Source of the DNA: Spisula solida
Taxonomy: Eukaryota; Mollusca; Bivalvia; Venerida; Mactridae
DNA: 64,000 nucleotides
Direction of reading: 5' to 3'
NCBI GenBank assembly: GCA_947247005.1
Contig: OX365949.1
Coordinates: 1,498,001 to 1,562,000 of the forward strand
The stretch's first letter is position 1. Every line of letters begins with the position of its first letter. Positions 44,401 to 56,900 of this stretch are shown piece by piece. Below the pieces are notes generated by a model that did no database searches, was not told where the DNA came from, and saw nothing but the letters and a program-made list of their open reading frames with translations. Position numbers and translations under genes: made by a program.

Positions 44401-45434
44401 TGGTATAGATTAAAGAGGCAAATCAAAACTCGCCCAAAACTAATTAACACTAGAGAGAGACCAAAACTCTCATCGGAGACACCTCGATAAAAACTCCTAC
44501 AATTACATCAGAAACCTGTATTTAAGCAAACCAAAGCGAATTCAGAACAAGTAACCACTTCACACAATTGTAAGATCAGTCTATTCATATCATTTACATT
44601 ATACAGTGTTTAATTTTGAGCATATTTTTACATGACGTCGGCCATGTTGTTTTGTGACGTTCACGTCTTTTGTTATGATTTATATAAATGTGCTTAACTA
44701 TTTATTTGTTCAACGATCTTAACACACTGATTGGGCACTGAATTGAAAGATGTAAGAACATTCAAAATAGCATGCAGTAGATTCTATTATTTTGCTTCAA
44801 AAGTTTTGTTTGTCATCCTTTTTTAATGACCAACGTCTGATTTTGAAGAGCTTAGTTTCTTCTATTGTATGAGGTAAATTGTTTCTATCTACCTCTTATA
44901 TAATTCAGACAATTATTATTTGAATGAGGCGAATCGGGTCTTTTCTGATAAACTTTGAATTTCCATTAAAATTAGAGTTGGTCGGGCTCTTTGAGGTCTA
45001 TTGTTTTATTCCTTGACTCATTTCAATAAATGCGATTTCATTTTTAAGCTGAATTATACCCATTGCATAGGACTTAGTTTTTGTCTGTGTTTATTAAAAA
45101 ATGAGATACAAGGTTTTGAGAACAAATGAGACTTCGCTATATTTCAGAAGATTGCCGCGAGATTTTCATAGATTTGGTACATTATTCTAATCTTTGCACC
45201 AACAAAATACAAGAACAGAGTTTTCATTTCGATTCTAAATACGATAATATCTCGTACTTTTTAACTGCGCGCATTCCATTTCCACCCATTTTACATTGAA
45301 CATAATTCCACGCTGAAATTGAGTGACTATTGGCTGGTACAATTACCCTCCTCGTTATTGAAAACGAGCTTCGTAATTTTCTACAGGAAAGAACACATTT
45401 TAAACATTGAAACCATTTTAATAACACGATGCAA
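44401..45434. other. No gene seen
   Basis: AT-rich sequence with no supported exon. A 19-bp unit (ATAACACGATGCAATATAA) is doubled at 45420..45457, at the edge of the next element. Confidence 0.45.
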
Positions 45435-46140
45435 TATAATAACACGATGCAATATAATTTTACATGTGTATTGATTGATCTTTCCTACGTGTAAATCAGT
45501 TTAGTTTGTAATAAAATGTTGTATCGTTATTTTCTGGGAATCCCACAAGCGCACTTACCCTAGTCAAAAGTGTGGGATTTTCAATACGGGCTATGCGAGG
45601 CATTATACACTTAATGTGCTCATATTTGGAGATGGTGTAGGCACACTTATTCGACGAATTCACTTGTTAATCGTTTTCTATCCTTTTATTTAAGGATCTG
45701 CAAGTTTTCAGACTGCTAGTTTACTTTAACACACGCTCTAACCTGCCGCATTTGAACATGTTTAAAAGGATAGGATTTTAAATTTGCCAATTAAAGCAAT
45801 AAAACTTAAAACTTGATGATTTTGAGAGTCTGTGAAATGTGGACGTTCTTTTGTTATTGACTTTATTCATGCTTGTTTTAATAAAAATGGCAGGTTATTG
45901 CTGAATGTAAACACGCGTATAAACTATTTCGACCATCGTATACGAATGTGATACACCATATTAGGATAAATTGCGCCCTTAATAACCGGTATTGAAAATC
46001 CCACACTTTTGCCTAGGGTGAGTGCGCTTGCAGGGTTCCCAGAAAATAAAGAGACGACATTTTGTTACAAACTAAACTGGTTCAAACGAAGGAAAGATTA
46101 ATTAATACACATGTAAAATTATATTGCAATAACATAAATT
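45435..46140. mobile_element. Foldback element with arms of about 150 bp
   Basis: 45440..45600 and 45985..46140 are reverse complements in long blocks: TGCAATATAATTTTACATGT at the outer side, then CAGTTTAGTTTGTAA, TTATTTTCTGGGAA, AAGCGCACT.ACCCTAG and AAAGTGTGGGATTTTCAATA at the inner side. The 385-bp middle has no coding frame. Confidence 0.7.
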
Positions 46141-46524
46141 CTTTGAGCGATATTGGACTTTGAATTAGGTGAGGCGTTTTTAAAGTCCGTGAGTGTATAT
46201 CAGTGCATTCACAAAGTATCAACTTTATAGGGCGGCCAATTAGAAATTCGTCGAAGTGTAATGTCACGATCGAACTGTACCGAGTATAGGTCTATTTTAC
46301 CAGAGATCATATAATAGTCCGAGAGCCTACGGACTTTTATTGCAACGAAGGAGGCCAAAAAGAAGCTTGTACATATTTTGAAAGGTTATTTCATATGCTA
46401 TATGAAAACCCATTTCTTAAGTGTCAAAGCTGTGACTACCTACATCTTTTTCGCATTTTTGTATCATGGGGTCTATGAAAAAAGGCATAATTTCTGAAGA
46501 GGGTAGGAGTAGCTTTATGTCTAA
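46141..46524. other. No gene seen
   Basis: No supported feature. Confidence 0.4.
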
Positions 46525-46815
46525 CAAGACTGCGTTCAATAAACGCTTATGCCCCCTGTGGAAGCCTTGTCCATAAATAAGTCTAAGTCCAAAATTAGGT
46601 CAAGGTGAAGGTCAAAATGGGGTTAGGTGATACTGACGTGTGGAGAGTGTTCATACACAACATCCATGCAAGTATGAAAGCTTTGTAGCAAGCCATATTA
46701 ATGCTAGAAGAAACGGTCAATTTGGGTTAACCAGGACGGACGGACGAACGGACGGACGGACGAACGGACAGGTGAATCACTATATGCCTCCCCATCTATC
46801 GATAGGGGGGCATAA
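46525..46815 (+). repeat. GGACGG-tailed interspersed repeat
   Basis: It starts AACAAGACTGCGTTCAAT, contains AGCCTTGTCCATAA, and ends with a run of GGACGGACG units and CTATATGCCTCCCC. It is the same family as 52845..53330. The 74-codon frame rich in DGRTDGR is produced by the GGACGG units. Confidence 0.7.
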
Positions 46816-47835
46816 TAAAAAACGAAAACAATGTTCAATATGGAAAAATTCATGCCAAATTTGAGAGAACACATAATGGGCAAGACTTAAAACATAAAAA
46901 AACATAACCTTGACTTGTAAGTTTTTAGTAAATAGGGGTCAAAGGTCAACAATAAGATAAAACTCATGGAATTTATACAAATTCCCCCGAATACTTTTTT
47001 ATCATATTTCACATTTTCCCCCAAATTAAAGATCATTAAATGTTTTGCACATATTTTTATCCCTTAATGTTACTTTGTATACTGAATTCAAAATGTTATA
47101 CAATTCATTATTGATGAGAAAATGTCCGAATTTTACCAACAAAACATGTATTGTATCATATGGGTGCAAATTGAAGCAATTGAAATATCGCAGTATTTTG
47201 AGTGTATGTCTTCCACCATTGCTTCTGTGCTAGAGTCAAAATCTAGAACAGGCTATAACACACCTCCCACACACTTCTCCAAATTTACAAAACTTTGTGT
47301 TCATGAAATTTCATTAAAATTCAGTCAAGTGTATCACTGACAAAATGCAACATGTATTATTCAAATTGTGTGCATCTAATTGTGTACTAGATAACACCAA
47401 AAAAACAATTTGTGCACGTCATCTGCTTATTCTGCTAGAGTCAAAATCTGGAACAGGCTATATAACACACCCCCAGACACACCTCCAAATTTATCTCAAT
47501 GCACAAAATATTGTGCTTAAAATTAATTCAAAATCAAGCGCAAATACCAAAAACTTGTATTTTTTATTATGTATCTATTAAGAATACAAATGCATTATTT
47601 GTTTGTTATATTTGCTCCCCGTAACAACGATAACTTAATCCTATTATCAAAATAAACACTGGTCACACTGTTGTGCATTGAGTCAATTTTGCATTGCAAT
47701 TTTGACAGGTCAAGGCCACACTAGATAACGAGGCACGCGTACAGTGTATCGACCGATAAAACAACTGAACAAGAGCGAGAGCAGCAACGTGAATTCACTT
47801 TTCAATTAAATAACTGTTTACCTTTGTTACCAGTT
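46816..47835. other. Upstream flank of CTH
   Basis: Two direct units of about 215 bp (around 47130..47340 and 47345..47560) share CTAGAGTCAAAATCT, GAACAGGCTATA and ACACACC. No TATA box or initiator can be assigned. An in-frame TAG at 47722..47724 lies upstream of the CTH start with no ATG between them. Confidence 0.4.
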
Positions 47836-47979
47836 ATGGAAAACTTTACTCCGTTTCCTCATTTTGGCACGGAAGCTTTGCACGTTGGTCAGGAACCAGA
47901 GAAATGGAAGTCTATGGCGGTGGTGCCACCAATTTCGATGTCGACAACATTTAAACAGAGAGGACCTGCAGACCATGCT
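47836..47979 (+). CDS. CTH: CTH exon 1 (coding part)
   Basis: 48 codons from MENFTPFPHFGTEALHVGQE to the Ala before a GTAAGT donor, phase 0. Confidence 0.93.
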
Positions 47980-50900
47980 GTAAGTTAGGCCAAATATTGG
48001 TCAATGAAAAGTTTGTTTCTGATTTTATTTTTTAAATTTTTTGTTTTGTAGATTTTTTTATATTTTTAGTGCGCTTGTCACAAATGGTAGTGATCTTTTT
48101 GCATTTCCCTTTGTCCGTCCGCGCCACAGGTTGTTGACGCATATTATTTTATGCGTGTGCGACCGCCTTATATCTCATATACGAATAAAGGGGAATAATG
48201 CTACCTTGATAGTGGTCTTTGATTTCAACGTAATAAACACGTATGAACAAAGATAGTAAAGTGCATAGGAATAACAAAAATTATTGACATCTGTCCTTAC
48301 TATACTGGTTGGCGAGTAGTTTCCGACAGCGAGCAGTATCCGACATTTGGTATTTTTTCGTATTTATCGTAGCACTTCAATTAAATTGATGCGTGTTGTT
48401 AAAGAACTACATCATAGCAACAAGTGGGTGGCAAAAAAATTCAATTCGCGTTAATAAAAATAACAATATCAAGAAATACACGTAATACAATGTTAATATT
48501 TACCTCTTTTTGCTGGGGGATCAACTTTTTACGAAAAATGCGCATGCGCAATGAAACAAATAAGCTCATCTATTTGTAGCCTTGGGATTGCCCGAGTTGT
48601 CGATAAAGCTAATTTTAGCTCTCAACAGGCATCAACGGAATTGGCGACGCAAAACGAAAGTCGGCAAAAGAATAATATTGACAAAATACGTCATTATTGA
48701 CGTCTAACTAATTGACTTCATAGTTTTTTAATAATTGAAAACGATAGGACTATACGACTTCATTCGTCGTCTGCGTGTACTCTAAACAACAATAAACAAC
48801 TCTAAAACAATATTTACAGTCAATAGGAGTTAATTCCCCTTAATTAAGAGGCTCAATACGGGGAAAATAAAGTAGTATTAGTAAATAAATGCGAAATGTC
48901 GGCTACTGCTACTCTTCATTCAATTAACGGCCTAAAATAATGACCCCTTTATGGCCCCAATTACAGTTTATTGCGTTAATTTAAAAGTACCAAAAAAGTG
49001 ACAAAAATTTCGGACTTGATCCCAGGATTATTAAAAGGTAAATTATTTTCTTCAAAACCACATCGTATCCTAGAAAAAGGGAGAAAACATGCAAAAATTG
49101 TCGGATACTGCTCGCCAACCAGTAGAGCTGAAGATCATCCTACAGGTGTTAAGTTCATTTGCATGAAAACATGTTTAAGCTACCAGGGGTATGGAAATTC
49201 TCAAATTTTTCACTTGCCCATGGACAAGTTGGACTGAAATATCCACTTGCCCGAAAACTAAATCCACTTGTCCAGGAAATCACAAAACGCAACAAAATTT
49301 CAGTTTCATTCATTTATTGAAATTGTCAAGGATTTAAGAGTACTTAGGTTTAATTAAATGTTTGTAATTTAGGGATTCGTCTTTGTTAAGATAAAATAGG
49401 GCACTTAATATGATTTTCTCGTGATAACTTTGCACTTGCCCGTCGGCAAGCTGGATGGAAAAATCTACTTGCCCGCAGGCACAAAAGCCCTAGTCAGGCA
49501 AGTCGGACATAGGAATTCCACACCCCTGGCTACCTATACAGTAAACCTACCCAACTCTATTTGGCCAGGGTCGCGACGAGGAAACAAACAATATTTTATT
49601 TTTGGCCTGACCGGAATGATTCAGAATTCAAGAAACTAATTTATATTTAATATTATATAAAGCAATAGCTCTGATGTGAGTGATAAATTTGTTCCCTCTC
49701 TTAACTTCGTCAACAATCATGTATCAATCAAGAATATATTGCATCATAATCATGTGGGTTTTTTTTAAATTAAATATTCTATTTTTTACCGCAATTACCT
49801 GTAGTATTTCTACTTTATGATGTGTATGATTCAGGACAGCATGCACATTAATTAAAAAAAAATCTACTTCGTGATGACAGACAGTGATTTAACATTGCAT
49901 CATCAAAAATATAAATGTATAAAAATAAGTAGTTTATGTAAAACATGAATATTGATTTTCTACCATGATGCAATGTTGCACCACTGTTCAAAATTTATGT
50001 GCATCAATTTAAATAGATTCAATGGCTCATGAGTCATGTTCAATACGTGTGTAATTATATATCTTTGTGTATGTATAGTTTAAGTTTTATAAAAACAAGC
50101 GAGTATAGAGAAAATGAAACTTAGAACCGCAGCCAGTCATTGTTTCACTGTACCTACATTTAGTTTCAGATGTTAAAAAGTCCTAATAAGTTCAAGTATC
50201 ACTGTACCTACATTTAGTTTCAGATGTCAAAAAGTCCTAGAAAGTTCAAGTATCACTGTACCTACATTTAGTTTCAGATGTCAAAAAGTCCTAGAAAGTT
50301 CAAGTATCACTGTACCTACATTTAGTTTCAGATGTCAAAAAGTCCTAGAAAGTTCAAGTATCACTGTACCTACATTTAGTTTCAGATGTCAAAAAGTCCT
50401 AGAAAGTTCAAGTATCACTGTACCTACATTTAGTTTCAGATGTCAAAAAGTCCTAGAAAGTTCAAGTATCACTGTACCTACATTTAGTTTCAGATGTCAA
50501 AAAGTCCTAGAAAGTTCAAGTATCACTGTACCTACATTTAGTTTCAGATGTCAAAAAGTCCTAGAAAGTTCAAGTATCACTGTACCTACATTTAGTTTCA
50601 GATGTCAAAAAGTCCTAGAAAGTTCAAGTATCACTGTACCTACATTTAGTTTCAGATGTCAAAATGTCCTAATAAGTTCAAGTATCACTGTACCTACATT
50701 TAGTTTCAGATGTCAAAAAGTCCTAGAAAGTTCAAGTATCACTGTACCTACATTTAGTTTCAGATGTCAAAATGTCCTAGAAAGTTCAAGTATCACTGTA
50801 CCTACATTTAGTTTCAGATGTCAAAAAGTCCTAGAAAGTTCAAGTATCACTGTACCTACATTTAGTTTCAGATGTCAAAATGTCCTAATAAGTTCAAGTA

Positions 50901-53900
50901 TCACTGTACCTACATTTAGTTTCAGATGTCAAAATGTCCTAATAAGTTCAAGTATCACTGTACCTACATTTAGTTTCAGATGTCAAAAAGTCCTAGAAAG
51001 TTCAAGTATCACTGTACCTACATTTAGTTTCAGATGTCAAAAAGTCCTAGAAAGTTCAAGTATCACTGTACCTACATTTAGTTTCAGATGTCAAATTGTC
51101 CTAATAAGTTCAAGTATCACTGTACCTACATTTAGTTTCAGATGTCAAAATGTCCTAATAAGTTCAAGTATCACTGTACCTACATTTAGTTTCAGATGTC
51201 AAAAAGTCCTAGAAAGTTCAAGTATCACTGTACCTACATTTAGTTTCAGATGTCAAAAAGTCCTAGAAAGTTCAAGTATCACTGTACCTACATTTAGTTT
51301 CAGATGTCAAAATGTCCTAATAAGTTCAAGTATCACTGTACCTACATTTAGTTTCAGATGTCAAAAAGTCCTAGAAAGTTCAAGTATCACTGTACCTACA
51401 TTTAGTTTCAGATGTCAAAAAGTCCTAGAAAGTTCAAGTATCACTGTACCTACATTTAGTTTCAGATGTCAAAAAGTCCTAGAAAGTTCAAGTATCACTG
51501 TACCTACATTTAGTTTCAGATGTCAAAAAGTCCTAGAAAGTTCAAGTATCACTGTACCTACATTTAGTTTCAGATGTCAAAATGTCCTTATAAGTTCAAG
51601 TATCACTGTACCTACATTTAGTTTCAGATGTCAAAAAGTCCTAGAAAGTTCAAGTATCACTGTACCTACATTTAGTTTCAGATGTCAAAAAGTCCTAGAA
51701 AGTTCAAGTATCACTGTACCTACATTTAGTTTCAGATGTCAAAAAGTCCTAGAAAGTTCAAGTATCACTGTACCTACATTTAGTTTCAGATGTCAAATTG
51801 TCCTAATAAGTTCAAGTATCACTGTACCTACATTTAGTTTCAGATGTCAAAATGTCCTAATAAGTTCAAGTATCACTGTACCTACATTTAGTTTCAGATG
51901 TCAAAAAGTCCTAGAAAGTTCAAGTATCACTGTACCTACATTTAGTTTCAGATGTCAAAAAGTCCTAGAAAGTTCAAGTATCACTGTACCTACATTTAGT
52001 TTCAGATGTCAAAAAGTCCTAGAAAGTTCAAGTATCACTGTACCTACATTTAGTTTCAGATGTCAAAAAGTCCTAGAAAGTTCAAGTATCACTGTACCTA
52101 CATTTAGTTTCAGATGTCAAAAAGTCCTAGAAAGTTCAAGTATCACTGTAAATGATATAACTCTGCAGCCACACAAATGATAAAGAAAGAACAACTTCCA
52201 TTGATTTTGGAATAGTATAGATACATTTATATGGCTAGAATATTGATTTCTTTCAAATGCTATCAAACATTCTGGTTTAAATTTTTGTGGTTGGTCTGGA
52301 TACTGGAAACAAACAAGGTTTTTTTGCCTCAACATTGATACTGCACTATCACAGGCTTAGAAGGTCATAAGTACAAAATCAATATTTTGAGAAAACAAGG
52401 AAAAACTGTTTGAAAACAACTCTAAGCTTTTTAAACTTCAGTTTGGTTAATATGACTACTTCTGATTTTCATTAAATTCGGCTCTTAAGAAACGCATTGA
52501 GATGCAGATTTTAATTATGCATGAGTCTTATAAGGTTGTAAGTTCTAATTCTAAGTCAGTGCTATGTAGGTATGTGTCCGTGCAGTCTGATGAAAGGATA
52601 AAAATTTCATCCAAACTTTTTTTTGTTGCACCTAGAATATAACATTACCTAAGGCAGAGTCATGTCCATCCTTCAATGCCTTTATATGGGTCAGTAAATG
52701 TATTATTTTATGTTTACTTTGAACACCCATTCCACCTATTCCTGGGTGGTGCAGTCAGAAAAAAGAGTTATTACAGAAAATTTCAAATGAATATGTTTCT
52801 AGGCTAAATCAAAGAAAAGCCCAATAATTACTAACACTCTTGTTTTAACAAAACTGCGTTCAATTAACACTTATGTCCCCATGTGAGCCTTGTCCATAAT
52901 AACTAGCTAAGTCAATCATGGGCTTCGATTCTGTTAAAATCCCTGTCAGGGGTGCATACTCATGCGTTATTAGAGGGGTCAGTGTCATACAAGTGCAAGG
53001 TATGAAAGCAGTACCTTGATGAACTTTGAAAATATTTGAGTTTCAATTTTCAATACAAAAACTAGCTTCGTCTATCAGGGGTCATAATTCTGTTGAAATG
53101 TTGGATAGTGTTACATGGCATTGACAATGTAAGGTGTTTATATGGTTAACAAGTATGCCAAGTTTAAAGCAATGCCATGCTGGACTGCAAAAATATTTGA
53201 GTTTTAAAAACTTGAAAGTGTAGGCTAACATTTTCAATGGGACGGACGAAAGAATGAAGCGTTGGACAATTGGATGGACAGGACCATCACTATATGCCTT
53301 CTGCATCAGTAGATGCGGGGCATTATAAGAACATCACATTAACTATGGCACATATTGCAAATACTTGTAAATTTTATATATTGATGAATTTTATGTCATT
53401 TTGCAGGGTTATGAATATTCTAGAAGTGGAAATCCTACCAGACAGTGCCTAGAAGAATGTTTGGCAGCATTGGAGAATGGAAAATATGGTCAGTATCTAG
53501 CTTAATTAAAATATTAAGTGTGCATTTTTAACTACAGGTAGTAAATTCTTCCTTTAATTAGACACTGAAAAAAACTGAAAACAGTTCGGGTTTTCTCTTC
53601 TGAACACTTTTTTACTGAAATTTTCTCGTCACAAATTAGAATTTTTATTAGGTGACCAATGTGTATTAAAAATTATTATGACCTCATTTTCCCATAAAAT
53701 TGTTAATCATTATCTCGGTTACTGTTATGTTACTTTCTCACTTTCATTGGAATAGATTTTATCTCGTCAACAACCCCTACCGTATCTATGCTTATATCTT
53801 TAATATTGCCGTCATTCCTTTATGTTGAAGTATGGTAACATTAATTTCGCCCATGGACATAATATTGCATTGTTAATGAGTTTTTTTAATGAGTTTTCTC

Positions 53901-56900
53901 TTAACAATCTTTGACATTCTGATCGCGATGAGAAATATTATATTTTTATTAGCTCACCTGTCATGAAGTGACAGAGTGAGCTTTTGTGATCACTCTTCAT
54001 CCGTCCTCCGTCCGTCAACAATTGGGTTGTGTCCTCTCTACCAATTTTAGCCTTATCTTTATGAAACTTGCTCACAATGATCATCTCAACAAAATCTAGG
54101 TCAAGTTCGATATTGGGTTATCTGAGGTAAAAAACTAGGTCACTAGGTCAAATTATAGAAAAACCTTGTGTAGTCACTAGAGGTCATAATTTTGACTTAA
54201 TCTTTATGAAACATGGTCACAATGATCATCTTAACAAAATCTAGGTCAAGTTCGATATTGGGTAATCTGGGGTTAAAAACTAGGTCACGAGGTCAAATCA
54301 TGGAAATAACTTGTGTAGTCACTAGAGGTCACAGTTTTGACCTAATCTTTATGAAACATGGTCACAATGATAATCTCAACAAAATCTAGGTCAAGTTCGA
54401 TATTGAGTCATCTGGGGTCAAAAACAAGGTCACAAGGTCAAATCATAGAAAAACCTTGTGTAGTCACTAGAGGTCACAATTTTGGTCTAATCTTTATGAA
54501 ACATTGTCATAATGATCATCTCAACAAAATCTAGGTCAAGTTCGATATTGGGTCATCTGGGGTTAAAAACTAGGTCACAAGGTCAAATCATAGAAAAACC
54601 TTGTATAGTCAGTGGAGGTCACAATTTTGGCCTAATCTTTTTGTAACTTTGACACAATGATTATTTTAGCGCAATCTAGGCCAACTTCGATATTGGGTCA
54701 TCTGGGGTCAAAAACTAGGTCACTAGATCAAATCATAGGAAATCTTTGTATAGTCACAAGAGGTCACCATTTTAGCCTAATCTTCATGAAACTTGGTTAC
54801 AATGATCATCTCAACAAGATCTAGGTCAAGTACAAGGTCACTAGGTCAAATCACAGGACTTGCATGCACTACTACGACAGGTGAGCAACCTATGGCCCTT
54901 TGGGCCCTCTTGTATTATTTTTGGCCTAACTGATCAATATATATTACTAAACTATATCGACTGAACAATATCCGAAAGAAAGCAGTTTAAGTTCCATTGT
55001 CACAAAAGAAGAAGCGCAGTTCAACTGCTACATAGTGATGATGCTTACACAAGCATCTTCTGTAAACAGATTCAGCACCTTGCCTCTCCCCATCTCCTGA
55101 AGCTTTTCAATCTGAGCTAAATCTCATCTGAAATATTATCATGTATCATTGAGTTAATTTTCATTGGAGGCATGACTCCAAATTGGTATCACAAATCTAA
55201 CGTTCTTCTGAGTTTATTGCAGTGAAACTTCAAACTTCAGATTTATATCAAATTCAGACCCTGATTTAATTGACAAAATCTCAATTTGAACTGAGGTTTG
55301 TACTGTAGAGAAGCTACAGAAGATTGAGGACAGGATGCTGTTTACCTGTTTGCAAGAACATGGGGAACAAAAAATGACAGTGTGAATATAAACTATTGAG
55401 GATCGCTGGGTAGATCTAAGACAGATTTGTCCTAACTCTCGTTTTTTATTCCCATCTGAAATTATACCAGAGACTCTATATTATAAAGTCTATGTTTAAT
55501 TTGTTTGTTTGGTGTGTCAATTCTACTGTTAAATGGTAATTAAACCTCTGAGTTGTTGGTTCCTAAAAGATAATAAAAAATCAGACAGGGAAGGCAGCAC
55601 TCAACAAAAACAGCAGAGCACAAAAGGGACAAAAAGAACAGTAAACAAACGCCAGCTCCGCATGAAAGTGGCCCTTAGTGTCAGTCTACTGATAATTCTA
55701 ATATTGTATATTTCTAGGTATGGTGTTTGCATCAGGTCTAGCTGCAACAACTGCCATTACATTCTTGTTGAAATGTGGTGACCATTTAATTAGCATGGAT
55801 GATTTATACGGAGGTAGGTGAACACACTTCAACATTGTATATCATTGTAACTTGTAATTGATAGACAACTTTATGGTCTTTCTAACACTCGAAAAAGACA
55901 TGATTTTGACATTTTTAACTCTCATTATGGCATCACTGATTTGAAAATGCAGCTAGGGAGAGAGACAAGTTCAATGTTCATGATTTGATGATGTTAAATA
56001 CTGCTAATACAGAGCTACAGATAACGTTTTATAATATATATATATATATATATATAGTCCATTGGGTATTTTACCCCCGAGTTTCAATTTTGATTGGGTT
56101 TTGACAAATTTTAATTGGGTATTTAATAAAACTAAAAGGGTAAGTAAGCTTTTATGTACTATTTTTAGCTCACCTGTCACAAAGTGACAGAGTGAGCTTT
56201 TGTGATCACTCTTCGTCCGTCGTCCGTCCGTCCACAATTTACTTGTGTAGACACTAGTGGTCACAGTTTTAGCCTAATCATTATGAAACTTGGTCACAAT
56301 GATCATCTCAACAAAATCTAGGTCAAGTTCGATATTGGGTCATCCGGGGTCAAAAACTAGGTCACAAGGTCAAATCATAGAAAAACCTTGTGTAGTCTTT
56401 AGAGGTCACAATTTAGGCCTAATCTTTATGAAACTTGGTCACAATGATCATCCCATCAAAATCTAGGTCGAGTTCAATATTGGGTCATCCTGGGTCAAAA
56501 ACTAGGTCACAATTTCAAATCTGAGAAAAACCTTGTGTAGTCACTAGAGGTCTCAATGTTGGCCTTGTCTTTATGAAAGTTGGTCACAATGATTTTCTCA
56601 ACAAAATCTAGGCCAAGTTCGATTTTGGGTCATCTAGGGTAAAAAACTAGTTCATTAGGTCAAATCATAGACAAAACTTGGCTTAAACTTCAATATGTCA
56701 TTGGGTCTAAATGTGATGTAAATTATAAAGCGTAAGACAATATGAAAACCTTGTACATGCAATAGAGGCTACCATTAGGGGTGCATGAACCTACTAGGAC
56801 AGGTGAGCGCTATATGGCCCTTTGGGCCCTCTTGTTCACTATAACATCCTTTTCTATATGGGTATTTCAAATTGTCTTTGCTTTTTCTTACTCCCTCCTT

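Noticed and set aside
46640..46864. Open frame with DGRTDGRTNGQ repeats
   Set aside because: Produced by the GGACGG units of an interspersed repeat.
50145..52150. 54-bp array as a repetitive protein gene, since 54 is a multiple of three
   Set aside because: Every frame on both strands contains a stop in each unit.
55533..55781. 82-codon frame overlapping CTH exon 3
   Set aside because: It is in a different frame from CTH and runs across the exon 3 acceptor; a shadow frame.
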